The position numbers and the translations under genes were made by a program. From the NCBI RefSeq assembly GCF_014610845.1, contig NZ_JABTCG010000002.1, positions 1 to 64,000 of the forward strand: 64,000 nucleotides of DNA, given 5' to 3'. The notes beneath the pieces are model-generated. The model ran no database searches and was not told the DNA's origin. It saw nothing but the letters and a program-made list of their open reading frames with translations. Positions 55,797-64,000 of the stretch are shown here, piece by piece. Origin of the DNA: Maribacter arenosus. GTDB lineage: Bacteria; Bacteroidota; Bacteroidia; Flavobacteriales; Flavobacteriaceae. Every line of letters starts with the position of its first letter. Position 1 is the first letter of the stretch.

Positions 55797-56202
55797 ATTG
55801 TTCGCGAAAAATGATTGGGATTTGGGCTCAATGCCAAAAGTGACTGCTACTTAGGTAGCGGTTCGAGGATTCGCAAATCTGTAATTTTGTTAGTTAATAC
55901 GACGTTAAACCTCAAAGCTAGGCTTTTGAATATCATCTATATTAGTGAAAGAGAAGAAGATGAGCACGACTATGGGATTTTAACCTATAAAATCGTTGAT
56001 TTGTAACATGTGGAAAACTAAAATAATGCCCTTGGGATAGCTCTTAGTTCGATTTCTCCTCTGGCAGCATGTCAAAAAAAACAAAAAATTAACATATACA
56101 ATATTATTAACTATTGATGTATCCCCATTTTATTGGGTTGTTCGCCAAAATGCACTACGCTAATATTAACAGTACATCAGACGTTATATAGCATAAATTT
56201 GA
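55797..56202. other. Spacer with possible gene remnants
   Basis: About 400 bp after the Anbu operon. A 63-codon frame (55815-56006, TTG start) ends just before another start at 56008 that reads MWKTKIMPLG and then stops; a one-base frameshift would continue it as a lipoprotein signal with LAAC and end at 56117. No full gene is present. These look like degraded or chance reading frames. A perfect TAAATTTG (56194-56201) lies at the end, next to the following gene. Confidence 0.4.
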
Positions 56203-57144
56203 ATGATTAAAACCTTGTTTTTTACTATGAAATTGAATTTTAAAATATCCTTATTATTCTTAGTGGTAACTGCGGGTGTAACGGCCCAAAACGAGTTGCC
56301 TATTATCATCGACGATTCCAAGATTAGGCCATTGCGCAAAGTAATTGATACCTCGTTGCAGACCAATTTGGAATATGAGTTGAGGGCCAATCCGCAATGG
56401 AAGAAATTGATTGACCAAAAGAAAATGGCGGTCGGCATCGTAGATCTTAGCAATACTGACCAAGTGCGATTCGCACGTGTTAATGGCAACCACATGATGT
56501 ATGCCGCCAGTTTGCCTAAAATCGCCATACTTTTGGCAGCTATGGATGCTATAGAAAAAGGCAAGTTAAAAGAAACCACCGAAGTAAAAAAAGATATGCG
56601 ATTGATGATCAGCAAATCGAACAACGCGGCCTCTACCCGAATGATCGATCGAGTGGGTTATGAACAGATAGAGGCCGTAATGACCGACCCTAAATATGAG
56701 TTTTACGATGAAGACTATGGTGGCGGTCTTTGGGTAGGCAAACGTTATGGTGGTGGAGGAAATACCAATAGGGAACCTTTGAAAAACTTAAGTCACGCCG
56801 CATCGGTCACTCAAGTATGTCGTTACTATTACCTTTTGGCCAATGGCAAATTGGTCAATGAAAAACGCTCTAAACAAATGTTAGACATCATGGAAAAACC
56901 CGAACTACATCACAAGTTCGTAAATACGCTAGACCAGATAGCACCTAACGCCAGACTGTTTCGAAAATCAGGTTCTTGGAAAACCTATCACTCCGATTCT
57001 GTCTTGGTCTGGGGTGAAAATCCTAATAGACGCTATATTCTAGTTGCACTAATAGACGACGCCAGAGGGGAACAGATAATTCGGAATTTGGTAATTCCTG
57101 TAGAAAAAGTCCTGAAAAAGAGCTTAACTTTGACTGGTAAATAG
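56203..57144 (+). CDS. Class A beta-lactamase-fold serine hydrolase
   Basis: 313 residues with a signal peptide ending GVTAQ; an internal ATG at 56227 gives MKLNFKISLLFL, an equally good signal start. The serine hydrolase motifs are Ser-x-x-Lys in MYAASLPKIAILLA (Ser about 103), SxN in MISKSNNAASTRM and KSG in FRKSGSWKTYHSD, so the active site is present. It resembles class A beta-lactamases, but related Bacteroidota proteins may be peptidoglycan or other amidases. It is the first of a group of envelope genes (transporter-HEAT, PBP, second beta-lactamase-fold protein). A TAAATTTG lies two bases before the first ATG, so that box cannot be a normal promoter for that start. Confidence 0.85.
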   Translation: MIKTLFFTMKLNFKISLLFLVVTAGVTAQNELPIIIDDSKIRPLRKVIDTSLQTNLEYELRANPQWKKLIDQKKMAVGIVDLSNTDQVRFARVNGNHMMYAASLPKIAILLAAMDAIEKGKLKETTEVKKDMRLMISKSNNAASTRMIDRVGYEQIEAVMTDPKYEFYDEDYGGGLWVGKRYGGGGNTNREPLKNLSHAASVTQVCRYYYLLANGKLVNEKRSKQMLDIMEKPELHHKFVNTLDQIAPNARLFRKSGSWKTYHSDSVLVWGENPNRRYILVALIDDARGEQIIRNLVIPVEKVLKKSLTLTGK

Positions 57145-57167
57145 TCTCAAGGTGTCCCATAAATTTG

Positions 57168-59984
57168 ATGATTAAACATATAATTCAAAAAGTATTCGAC
57201 GTTCGAGAGGGGGAATTCAAGGTTTCCTTTTTAATGACCGGGTATATTTTTTTAATAATTGCCGTTCTCCTTATCATAAAGCCAACGGTCAATGCTCTTT
57301 TCTTATCGGCACTTGGCGTTGAACAACTTCCGATTGCCTTCCTTCTAGTCGCTTTAACAGCCGTTTTAAGCTCTTTTGCCTATTCTAAGGCCCTGACTAA
57401 ATTTTCGCTTCAAAAGCTCATTGAAGTAACCCTTATTTCTTCAATCGTAGTGCTGCTTTGTTTGGCAATACTGTTATATCTCAATCTGGTCAACGGGTGG
57501 GCTTTATACTTTTTTTATGTTTGGGTGGCCATATATGCGGTATTGTCAGCTTCACAGTTTTGGGTTTTGGCCAATATGGTATTCAACGTGAGAGAGGCCA
57601 AGCGCCTTTTTGGCTTTATTGGTTCAGGAGCTATTTTAGGAGGTATTTTTGGCGGATATGCCACCTCCTTACTTGCGCCCTTTGTAGAAACCGAAATTCT
57701 TCTTTTCTTGGCTGCCACCTTATTGCTGTCGTGCATCCCATTACTTCGAAATATTTGGAAGCTTCGGGTTTCTAAATTGAACATTTACAAGCAAACAAAA
57801 CGTAGCCTGGTTTTAGATGAAAGACCTTTTGCCCTCATCAAAAAGTCCAAACACTTAACGTATATCGCTTTGATGGTTGCAGTAAGCGTTTTAGTGGCCA
57901 AACTGGTCGATTACCTGTTTAGCGACTTTGCTTCGAATGCGATTCCCGATACCGAGGAACTAACTTCCTTTTTCGGTTTTTGGTTTTCAACCTTCAATTT
58001 GGTATCGCTGATGGTACAGCTCTTTATCACGCATCGAATTGTGGGAATATGGGGAGTTGGTTTTTCTTTGTTCCTACTTCCTTTTGGCATTTTTTTGGGA
58101 GGCGTTACCTTTTTTATACTACCAGAGCTTTCCGTTGTTGTGGCGATCAAGGCCATGGACGGTATCTTAAAACAATCGATACATAAAAGTGCTACGGAAC
58201 TTTTGGCTTTGCCTTTGCCCTTTGACCTTAAGAACAAGACTAAATCGTTTATCGATGTGGTCGTAGATAGTATCGCAACGGGCTTGGCAGGGTTTGTTCT
58301 GATTTTCGTGGTGAAGGGTCTGGAACTTCCATCAGCATATATAGTAGGCATTATACTGGGTTTGGTCTTGGTTTGGGTGTTCATCATTTTTCAAGTTCGA
58401 AAGGAGTATTTCAAGACATTTAGGAATAACCTTGAACGTATTACGCAAAAAACAACCAAAAATTCAAAAACCAAAGTTGGAAAGGCTTCGGTCGTCGATG
58501 GGATGCGCACTGTTTTTCGGCACGGAACGGAACAACAAATTCTATTTATGCTGGGAAAATTACTCGAAATCAACGACAAACGTTTTTTAGAGGATGTTCA
58601 AGGCTTGTTGACCCACCATTCGAACAAAGTACGTACTTTGGCCATACAGAACCTTTACTATCTTGATGGAGCTACTGTGATTTCAAATATACCAGAGCTG
58701 TTGGCATCGGAAGATGAGGACTTAATACTCGCAACCCTAGAGTATTTATTAAGACATGCCGGAAATGATAGTGAATATGTATACACTAACTATTTAACGC
58801 ATAAGAACCAAGCCATTGCAGATGCAGCATTATATTGTCTGGCGCGTGAAGCTCGGGACAACTATACCCTTAGGAACACCTATCGTTTGAAAGAGCGTAT
58901 TCAAGAAAAAATCACTCTTTTTGACCAAAGTGACAAGGCTTCCAAATCATTTCAATTACTGTTAAGGACTATTGGGTTTTCGAACTTTAGGGAATTTTAT
59001 CCATTAATTTCCGAAGCGTTCAAAAATGATAATGTTGAAGTGGTACATGTTGCCATCGAAGCAGCTGGCACAAGTATGGATAAATCTTTCCTTACCGACC
59101 TGCTAAGCTTTCTACCACAAAAGCAATATCGAAATGCCACAACGACCGCACTGCGCAACTACGGTGTGAAAATGGTTTCGGAATTGACCGATATAGTTAA
59201 AGAACGCAAGGTCTCTACAGAGACTTTGAGGTTTATTCCTATGGTGATTGGTTCTTTTGGTTCGCAAGAGGCGGTGCGCCATCTATTCCTGTTATTGAAT
59301 GATCCCGATTTGGCCATACGACTTGAAGTTATCCGAGCTTTGAGTGAAGTACGGGCAAACAATCCGGTTGTAAAACTGAACAAGTACAAAATTGTCGATG
59401 TAATTTTTGAAGAATGCAAATTGTACCATCAGACTTTATCATCAATGCATACGCAGATTATCATTTCATACCGCAATCGCAAGAAATCGAACAAAGAGAT
59501 CAGCATTGAAGAACGTGATGCGCGTACTAGCCTTTTAGAGCTTTTAGAACGGCGATTGGATGCCGGCCTTGAACGTATTTTCAAATTACTAGGACTTAAA
59601 TATGCCCAAAATGATGTAGAAATCGCTTATCAAGGACTCCTGAGTGATAAAGCAGAGGCACGTACCAACGCTATCGAATTTCTAGACAATCTCCTCACTG
59701 GAAATCTTAAGCGTACCTTATTGCCCATCATCGAGGATTCATCCTTGGATATTTCTTCGGAGGAGGTACAACAAAAAATCAAACACAAAATTCCCACCGA
59801 GCAGGAGTGTTTTCAATTGTTATTACAAGGAAATGACCTGAAGGTGAAGCTTGCTGTACTATACTTGATCAAACAACAATCAGATAATAGATACCTACCT
59901 CTACTTCTTCCTCTGCTCAAGGATGAGGATAAAAGAATAGTAGAGTTTGCAGAAAAAGCTTATAATGCATTATCAAAAAAATAG
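57168..59984 (+). CDS. NTT-type nucleotide transporter fused to HEAT-like repeats
   Basis: 938 residues from ATG at 57168 (TTG at 57165 would add one). The first 440 residues have about twelve membrane helices in the ATP/ADP translocase family pattern: MTGYIFLIIAVLLIIKPTVNALFLSALGVEQLPIAFLLVALTAVL, then RLFGFIGSGAILGGIFGGYATS. The rest (about 445-938) is a soluble array of helical HEAT-like repeats (DGMRTVFRHGTEQQILFMLGKLLEI; FLDNLLTGNLKRTLLPIIEDSS). Such NTT-HEAT fusions are known from Bacteroidota; free-living cells have no need of host ATP, so the transported molecule is unclear. The repeats may bind another envelope protein. Between two beta-lactamase-fold genes and a PBP gene. Confidence 0.85.
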   Translation: MIKHIIQKVFDVREGEFKVSFLMTGYIFLIIAVLLIIKPTVNALFLSALGVEQLPIAFLLVALTAVLSSFAYSKALTKFSLQKLIEVTLISSIVVLLCLAILLYLNLVNGWALYFFYVWVAIYAVLSASQFWVLANMVFNVREAKRLFGFIGSGAILGGIFGGYATSLLAPFVETEILLFLAATLLLSCIPLLRNIWKLRVSKLNIYKQTKRSLVLDERPFALIKKSKHLTYIALMVAVSVLVAKLVDYLFSDFASNAIPDTEELTSFFGFWFSTFNLVSLMVQLFITHRIVGIWGVGFSLFLLPFGIFLGGVTFFILPELSVVVAIKAMDGILKQSIHKSATELLALPLPFDLKNKTKSFIDVVVDSIATGLAGFVLIFVVKGLELPSAYIVGIILGLVLVWVFIIFQVRKEYFKTFRNNLERITQKTTKNSKTKVGKASVVDGMRTVFRHGTEQQILFMLGKLLEINDKRFLEDVQGLLTHHSNKVRTLAIQNLYYLDGATVISNIPELLASEDEDLILATLEYLLRHAGNDSEYVYTNYLTHKNQAIADAALYCLAREARDNYTLRNTYRLKERIQEKITLFDQSDKASKSFQLLLRTIGFSNFREFYPLISEAFKNDNVEVVHVAIEAAGTSMDKSFLTDLLSFLPQKQYRNATTTALRNYGVKMVSELTDIVKERKVSTETLRFIPMVIGSFGSQEAVRHLFLLLNDPDLAIRLEVIRALSEVRANNPVVKLNKYKIVDVIFEECKLYHQTLSSMHTQIIISYRNRKKSNKEISIEERDARTSLLELLERRLDAGLERIFKLLGLKYAQNDVEIAYQGLLSDKAEARTNAIEFLDNLLTGNLKRTLLPIIEDSSLDISSEEVQQKIKHKIPTEQECFQLLLQGNDLKVKLAVLYLIKQQSDNRYLPLLLPLLKDEDKRIVEFAEKAYNALSKK

Positions 59985-60010
59985 CACCGCTATTCAGGAC
60001 GTAATCACTC

Positions 60011-62377
60011 ATGTATCTATTAAAGACAAAGTTGTTGAAACTATTGAAGTATATTAAAAAGCATCCCTTTAAATTTTTGGGGTATTTGATGTTCACGGGA
60101 GCTTTTTTTGTGATTCTTTTATTTCTAATGACCTATTGGGGTATGTTTGGTAAAATACCCAATGAGATTGAACTGAAGTCTTTAAGAAACCCTATAACTT
60201 CAACAATATATGGTAGTGATGGGGAGCCCATTGGATATTACTATCTGCAAAACCGATCAAATATAGATAGCACTCAAATGAATCCGTTTCTAGTGAATGC
60301 TTTGGTTGCTACTGAAGATTCCCGGTTTTATGACCATAGTGGAATTGATTATAAAAGTTATGTCAGAGTTCTAATTAAATCGGTTTTATTGCGGCAAGAT
60401 GCGGGAGGTGGAAGTACTATAACCCAGCAAATTGCAAAAAACCTGTTTGGCAGAAAAAAACAGTTTTTTATGTCGACCCCCATAAATAAAATACGTGAGC
60501 TCTATATCGCACGAAGACTGGAAAACATTTATACCAAAAATGAACTGATATTACTTTATTTAAATACGGTTTCATTTGGCGAAAATTTATATGGTATAGA
60601 AAAGGCGGCCTACCGTTTTTTTGGAAAAAAACCCGAAGAACTCACCTTAACTGAAAGTGCAACGTTGATCGGTGTTTTAAAGGCACCTACTTTTTATAAT
60701 CCCAGAAACAACCCTGAACGGGCAGAAGAACGTCGCAATGTGGTACTACAACAAATGTTGAAACACCAATATATTGATGAACAATTATATAATGATGCTA
60801 AGGTGCAATTAACGTTGAATTACACGCCTCCTGAAAAAATATCATCCCTAACTACGTATTATAAAGAATATGTAAAGGAAGAATTTAACAAGTGGGCACA
60901 GGAGAACCCTAATGAAGAAGGACATATATTTAATCTTGAATCGGACGGCTTAAAAATTTATACTACGATTAATCCTTTTGTACAAAAATATTTGGAAAGG
61001 GCAATGACCAGACAAATAGAGCGCCTTCAACAACAGATGGAAACGTATTGGACTAGTGAAACGATTGAGGGAGGGAAAGAAGCACTTATCCAAAAATTGA
61101 TTGAGGATCTTCCACAAATAAAGGCGCTAAAAGCCAAGGGCAGAAGCCCTGAAGAAATAGAAGGGTTCGTAAATGCCAAAAAAGAAAGGAAGTACTGGGA
61201 AATGGGTAAAGGTTTGGCCTCAAGGCAACAATCCTTGAAAGACTCCATAGTAGCGGCAATTACCAGATTGCATACCGGTATAGTAGCTATCAACAGCAAA
61301 AGCGGTAGGATTATGGGGTATCTTGGTGGCATAGACTATGGCTATTCACAAACCGACCATAATCAAGACAAAAAACAAGTAGGCTCGCTCTTTAAGCCGA
61401 TAACTTACTTGACCGCATTGGAAAGCGGTGAAGATCCATGTAATTATTATGATAATGTACTGCGAACCTATTCGGAATTTGAAAATTGGAAACCTAGGAA
61501 TGCGGATAATACTTATGGCGGAAGCTATAGTATGCATGGTGCGCTGGCTAATTCGGTGAATACGACCTCTGTAGCATTGCAATTTAAAATTGGAAACGAG
61601 AGGGTATTAAAAATGGCAAAAAAAATGGGGATTTCTTCGGAAATACCCGATGTACCCTCTATGGTTTTGGGTACCGCAGAACTTACCTTGCTAGAAATGG
61701 TTCAAGCTTATGCAAATATTTCGAATGGAGGCAATGCGATTACCCCTTTTGCCATAGATAGGATAGAAACCCAGGATGGCGAAGTTCTTTATGAAGCAAA
61801 AATCAATTACGGAGGACGTATAGCCAGCGAAGAAAGTATTCAAAAATTACAAAAAATGATGGAGGAGGTAACAACCGAAGGTAGTGGAAAAGGGTTAAGT
61901 TTCTTTGATATTCCATTTAATATTATAGGTAAAACGGGTACCACACAGAATAATGGCGATGGCTGGTTCATAGGATGTTCCCCTGAAATTGTGGTAGGAT
62001 CCTGGGTAGGAACTATGGACAAGCGTGTACAATTCGGAAGAGGCTCAGGGGCTCAGACCGCACTGCCTATTGTAGCCTCAATATTTAAAAGCTTGAGCAG
62101 TTGGAAAAACCCAATGTTGACCAATTTTGAATATGATACTCCCTATTTCAACTGTCCCATGTACTCAGAACTACCGGCAAATGAAGCTTATCCCTTTTAT
62201 AAATCAGATACCACTTATATTCAACAAATGAAAATAAGGGATTCATTAAAAAAAATGGAAAATACTAAAATTGATACGCTTTCTACTGAACCCATCAAAG
62301 GTATCGATTCATTGCAAATTGATGCTTTTCCTGCTTTGGACAGTCTAGTTCCGAACAACTCTAATCTTCGAACTTAG
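60011..62377 (+). CDS. Class A penicillin-binding protein (transglycosylase/transpeptidase)
   Basis: 788 residues, PBP1A/1C-like. A single N-terminal membrane anchor lies near residues 20-45. The GT51 domain has the catalytic Glu in VATEDSRFYDHSGID and GGGSTITQQIAKNLFGRK. The transpeptidase domain has the SxxK motif in QVGSLFKPITYL, SxN in ALANSVNTTS and KTG in IGKTGTTQNNGDGWF. All four motifs are intact, so it should polymerise and crosslink peptidoglycan. Starts 26 bp after the NTT-HEAT gene on the same strand, so the two may be cotranscribed. Confidence 0.96.
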   Translation: MYLLKTKLLKLLKYIKKHPFKFLGYLMFTGAFFVILLFLMTYWGMFGKIPNEIELKSLRNPITSTIYGSDGEPIGYYYLQNRSNIDSTQMNPFLVNALVATEDSRFYDHSGIDYKSYVRVLIKSVLLRQDAGGGSTITQQIAKNLFGRKKQFFMSTPINKIRELYIARRLENIYTKNELILLYLNTVSFGENLYGIEKAAYRFFGKKPEELTLTESATLIGVLKAPTFYNPRNNPERAEERRNVVLQQMLKHQYIDEQLYNDAKVQLTLNYTPPEKISSLTTYYKEYVKEEFNKWAQENPNEEGHIFNLESDGLKIYTTINPFVQKYLERAMTRQIERLQQQMETYWTSETIEGGKEALIQKLIEDLPQIKALKAKGRSPEEIEGFVNAKKERKYWEMGKGLASRQQSLKDSIVAAITRLHTGIVAINSKSGRIMGYLGGIDYGYSQTDHNQDKKQVGSLFKPITYLTALESGEDPCNYYDNVLRTYSEFENWKPRNADNTYGGSYSMHGALANSVNTTSVALQFKIGNERVLKMAKKMGISSEIPDVPSMVLGTAELTLLEMVQAYANISNGGNAITPFAIDRIETQDGEVLYEAKINYGGRIASEESIQKLQKMMEEVTTEGSGKGLSFFDIPFNIIGKTGTTQNNGDGWFIGCSPEIVVGSWVGTMDKRVQFGRGSGAQTALPIVASIFKSLSSWKNPMLTNFEYDTPYFNCPMYSELPANEAYPFYKSDTTYIQQMKIRDSLKKMENTKIDTLSTEPIKGIDSLQIDAFPALDSLVPNNSNLRT

Positions 62378-62404
62378 TTATACGATTAATAAGTTAACAA
62401 GCCT

Positions 62405-63664
62405 TTACTTTCGAATTATTTTATCGATATTTCCAGCAAGATACATATGGTCGCTTGCTGAATTTTTGCGCAATACATTGGTCATCAACACGACTATGTA
62501 TTTACAATTATCTGGATGTTCCACTATAATCACGGAGTTCATGAAATTTGTGACATTGCCCATATACTTACCACAGGCTTCGCCCTTTGAACGATCACAT
62601 TTGTAAAGACTTCCCGACTTAAAATAGACCGCAGCTTCTTTAAGAGCCGGTGATTGGGCATAACGTATCCGTCGATCGGTCATGTACATCAATCGTTTCA
62701 TTTCAAGACTTGATTGCTCATCAACCACATTGCCTTGTTCCAATTGAATCAGGAATTTCATAAGTCCAACTGGCGTTCCAATGCTTCCTCCTTTATCGCC
62801 CACATAGGTGTTAGCTCCTCTGGTAAAGAAACTGCCCAAACGCCACTCGTCCGCTGAAATACCCAAATCCCGTAAGGGTAGGTTTACCACATCGTTCCCT
62901 AAATCGGTCAACTCTTTTCTTGGCGTTGTTTTAAAGTACTCCAAGGCTTGTTCTTCTGTAAGTTCTGGATAATTTTGTCCAAAAGCGGCCATCAGTAATA
63001 CTTCACGCCACACAATGCTCGCAGCCCCGTTGTTACTGACCGAAAGCATATGGTCGGTCCATTCATAAAGGGAAAAAACGTCACTTGCTATGACCTGTCT
63101 TTTAACCAAAGTATTCTTTTCGATATTGTAGATGGGAATGGTATGTTCATCAGTCAGACCCCACACTCCCGCTTTTACCGATTTATTGCGTAATAATTCG
63201 GTACGTTTCTCCCAAGAATCTGGATAGATTTTGGCCAGCTGGGTGAACAGTCCGTTTAAAACGGCCAATTTGCCAACGCTTCCGGGTTGATATCCGGCCG
63301 TCTCATTTCTACTTGCATACCGAACACTATACGGATTCGAAATATCAAGCACGGTCAACGAATAACTTTTGTCCAAACCCCTGAATAGAGTGCCTATTTC
63401 TTTTTGAAAATCTTCATCAGGAATCAAGAAAGCGCCCACACTATCAGCTTCGCGACCATTAAGGTTCAATTGAATCTCACTCCATGATTTCATCGCCCCT
63501 TCCGGAATTTTGGCAGCGTCCTTAATCTCCCCATTTTTAATCAGTTCCAATCGTTTCAAACGTTTGATCCCTGTATATTCGTACCCATCTATGGGATAAA
63601 ATGAAATAGTGGCAAACGAAAAACAAAGTAGTATGCAGATAGTAAATAAAATAGGTTTACTCAT
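62405..63664 (-). CDS. Class A beta-lactamase-fold serine hydrolase, second copy
   Basis: 419 residues with an N-terminal hydrophobic segment (about 1-20). The motifs are Ser-x-x-Lys in YQPGSVGKLAVLNGLF, SxN in MLSVSNNGAASIVWRE and KSG in AVYFKSGSLYKCDRS. A Cys pair (KCDRSKGEACGKY) follows the KSG motif. It is the same class as the gene at 56203 but longer, with an N-terminal extension of about 120 residues and no close similarity outside the motifs. It faces the PBP gene, stop to stop 27 bp apart. It may be a peptidoglycan-modifying enzyme rather than an antibiotic-resistance enzyme. Confidence 0.85.
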   Translation of the reverse strand: MSKPILFTICILLCFSFATISFYPIDGYEYTGIKRLKRLELIKNGEIKDAAKIPEGAMKSWSEIQLNLNGREADSVGAFLIPDEDFQKEIGTLFRGLDKSYSLTVLDISNPYSVRYASRNETAGYQPGSVGKLAVLNGLFTQLAKIYPDSWEKRTELLRNKSVKAGVWGLTDEHTIPIYNIEKNTLVKRQVIASDVFSLYEWTDHMLSVSNNGAASIVWREVLLMAAFGQNYPELTEEQALEYFKTTPRKELTDLGNDVVNLPLRDLGISADEWRLGSFFTRGANTYVGDKGGSIGTPVGLMKFLIQLEQGNVVDEQSSLEMKRLMYMTDRRIRYAQSPALKEAAVYFKSGSLYKCDRSKGEACGKYMGNVTNFMNSVIIVEHPDNCKYIVVLMTNVLRKNSASDHMYLAGNIDKIIRK

Positions 63665-63695
63665 ATAGGTTAATCTTAAAAATGTCCTTGTTACT

Positions 63696-64000
63696 TTATG
63701 ATTTATCTATTACCTTTTTTTTAAGTTCAAAAAGGTCTTTTCTTCTATCCTTTAGATTTCTAACACTACCAAATTGGTTCAGTTCGCGCAATAGGGCAAC
63801 ATCGACATCAGCAATCAATATCATTTCGGTGTTTGTTGTGGCTTCAGCCTTGATTCCGTTTACGGGAAAAGGGAAATCACATGGGGTAAACACCATCGAT
63901 TGTGCAAATTGTATATCCATATTATGCACCTTTGGCAAATTACCAACACTCCCTGCGATGGCCACATAACACTCGTTCTCTATGGCCCTTGCCTGTGAGC
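63696..64000 (-). CDS. Carbon-nitrogen hydrolase (nitrilase superfamily), 3' end, cut by the window
   Basis: Only the last 101 codons are in the window; the gene continues past 64000. The frame reads through SQARAIENECYVAIAGSVG, PKVHNMDIQFAQSMVFTPCDF and IADVDVALLRELNQFGSVRNLKDRR, which matches the C-terminus of Bacteroidota nitrilase-family enzymes, often fused to an N-terminal acetyltransferase domain. The catalytic Glu-Lys-Cys are expected outside the window. It ends 31 bp before the start of the gene at 62405-63664 and lies upstream of it on the same strand. Confidence 0.85.
   Translation of the reverse strand, partial: SQARAIENECYVAIAGSVGNLPKVHNMDIQFAQSMVFTPCDFPFPVNGIKAEATTNTEMILIADVDVALLRELNQFGSVRNLKDRRKDLFELKKKVIDKS

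Noticed and set aside
55815-56006. 63-codon frame after the Anbu operon
   Set aside because: TTG start, no ribosome site and no family; left as part of an unassigned spacer.
57911-58387. 158-codon frame antisense to the NTT-HEAT gene
   Set aside because: Pro/Lys/Thr-rich antisense shadow of a real membrane-protein gene.

Overview
The window is a stretch of ordinary chromosome from a member of the Bacteroidota, most likely a (marine) Flavobacteriaceae species. The evidence is the near absence of Shine-Dalgarno sites, promoters of the TTTG-N19-TAnnTTTG type, a type IX secretion (T9SS) C-terminal sorting domain, a DUF2723 membrane protein, an ExbB/ExbD/ExbD operon, a DUF5916 outer-membrane protein, and ribosomal protein S2 with a Bacteroidota-style helix-hairpin-helix tail. 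I see no prophage, insertion sequence, integrase, CRISPR array or rRNA operon.

Layout. 1-500: four tandem 111-bp copies of the 3' end and terminator of a tRNA-Gln gene. 704-7600: DUF2723 protein, cysteine-less thioredoxin, metallophosphoesterase, CutC, Tat-exported glycosylasparaginase. 7751-14330: DNA polymerase I, a minimal T9SS-tailed protein, a lipocalin-like lipoprotein, a DUF5916 barrel. 14592-19236: translation block rplM-rpsI, rpsB-tsf, pyrH-frr. 19467-25631: RND/MMPL exporter, asnS, rpoN and a PAP2-like membrane protein. 25666-28866: PorT-like barrel and an ExbB/ExbD energising operon. 28944-32263: tRNA-Ser, asparaginase, TatD, retropepsin-like protease, outer-membrane protein. 32381-36413: 2-oxoglutarate dehydrogenase E2 and E1. 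36631-41345: galE, DegT-type aminotransferase and Kdo transferase (envelope sugars). 41769-44272: a tiny membrane peptide and a DUF255 protein. 44366-49226: araBDA arabinose operon, divergent from a Nudix-type AraR regulator, with a strong inverted repeat between them. 49314-51307: zinc metallopeptidase and glutaminase. 51742-55796: Anbu operon (ATP-grasp, alpha-E, Anbu proteasome-like hydrolase, transglutaminase). 56203-64000: cell-envelope group with two beta-lactamase-fold proteins, an NTT transporter fused to HEAT-like repeats, a class A penicillin-binding protein, and the end of a nitrilase-family gene cut by the window edge.

How the genes work together. Most of the window is housekeeping: translation, TCA cycle, envelope building. 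The best-defined accessory modules are the arabinose pathway with its own regulator and the four-gene Anbu operon, which looks like a peptide-ligation/proteolysis system whose substrate is still unknown. Smaller oddities include the tRNA-terminator tandem array, a thioredoxin without active cysteines, a double-hairpin leader before the MMPL gene, a cysteine-rich insert in the aminotransferase, and a 42-codon membrane peptide gene with its own terminator.
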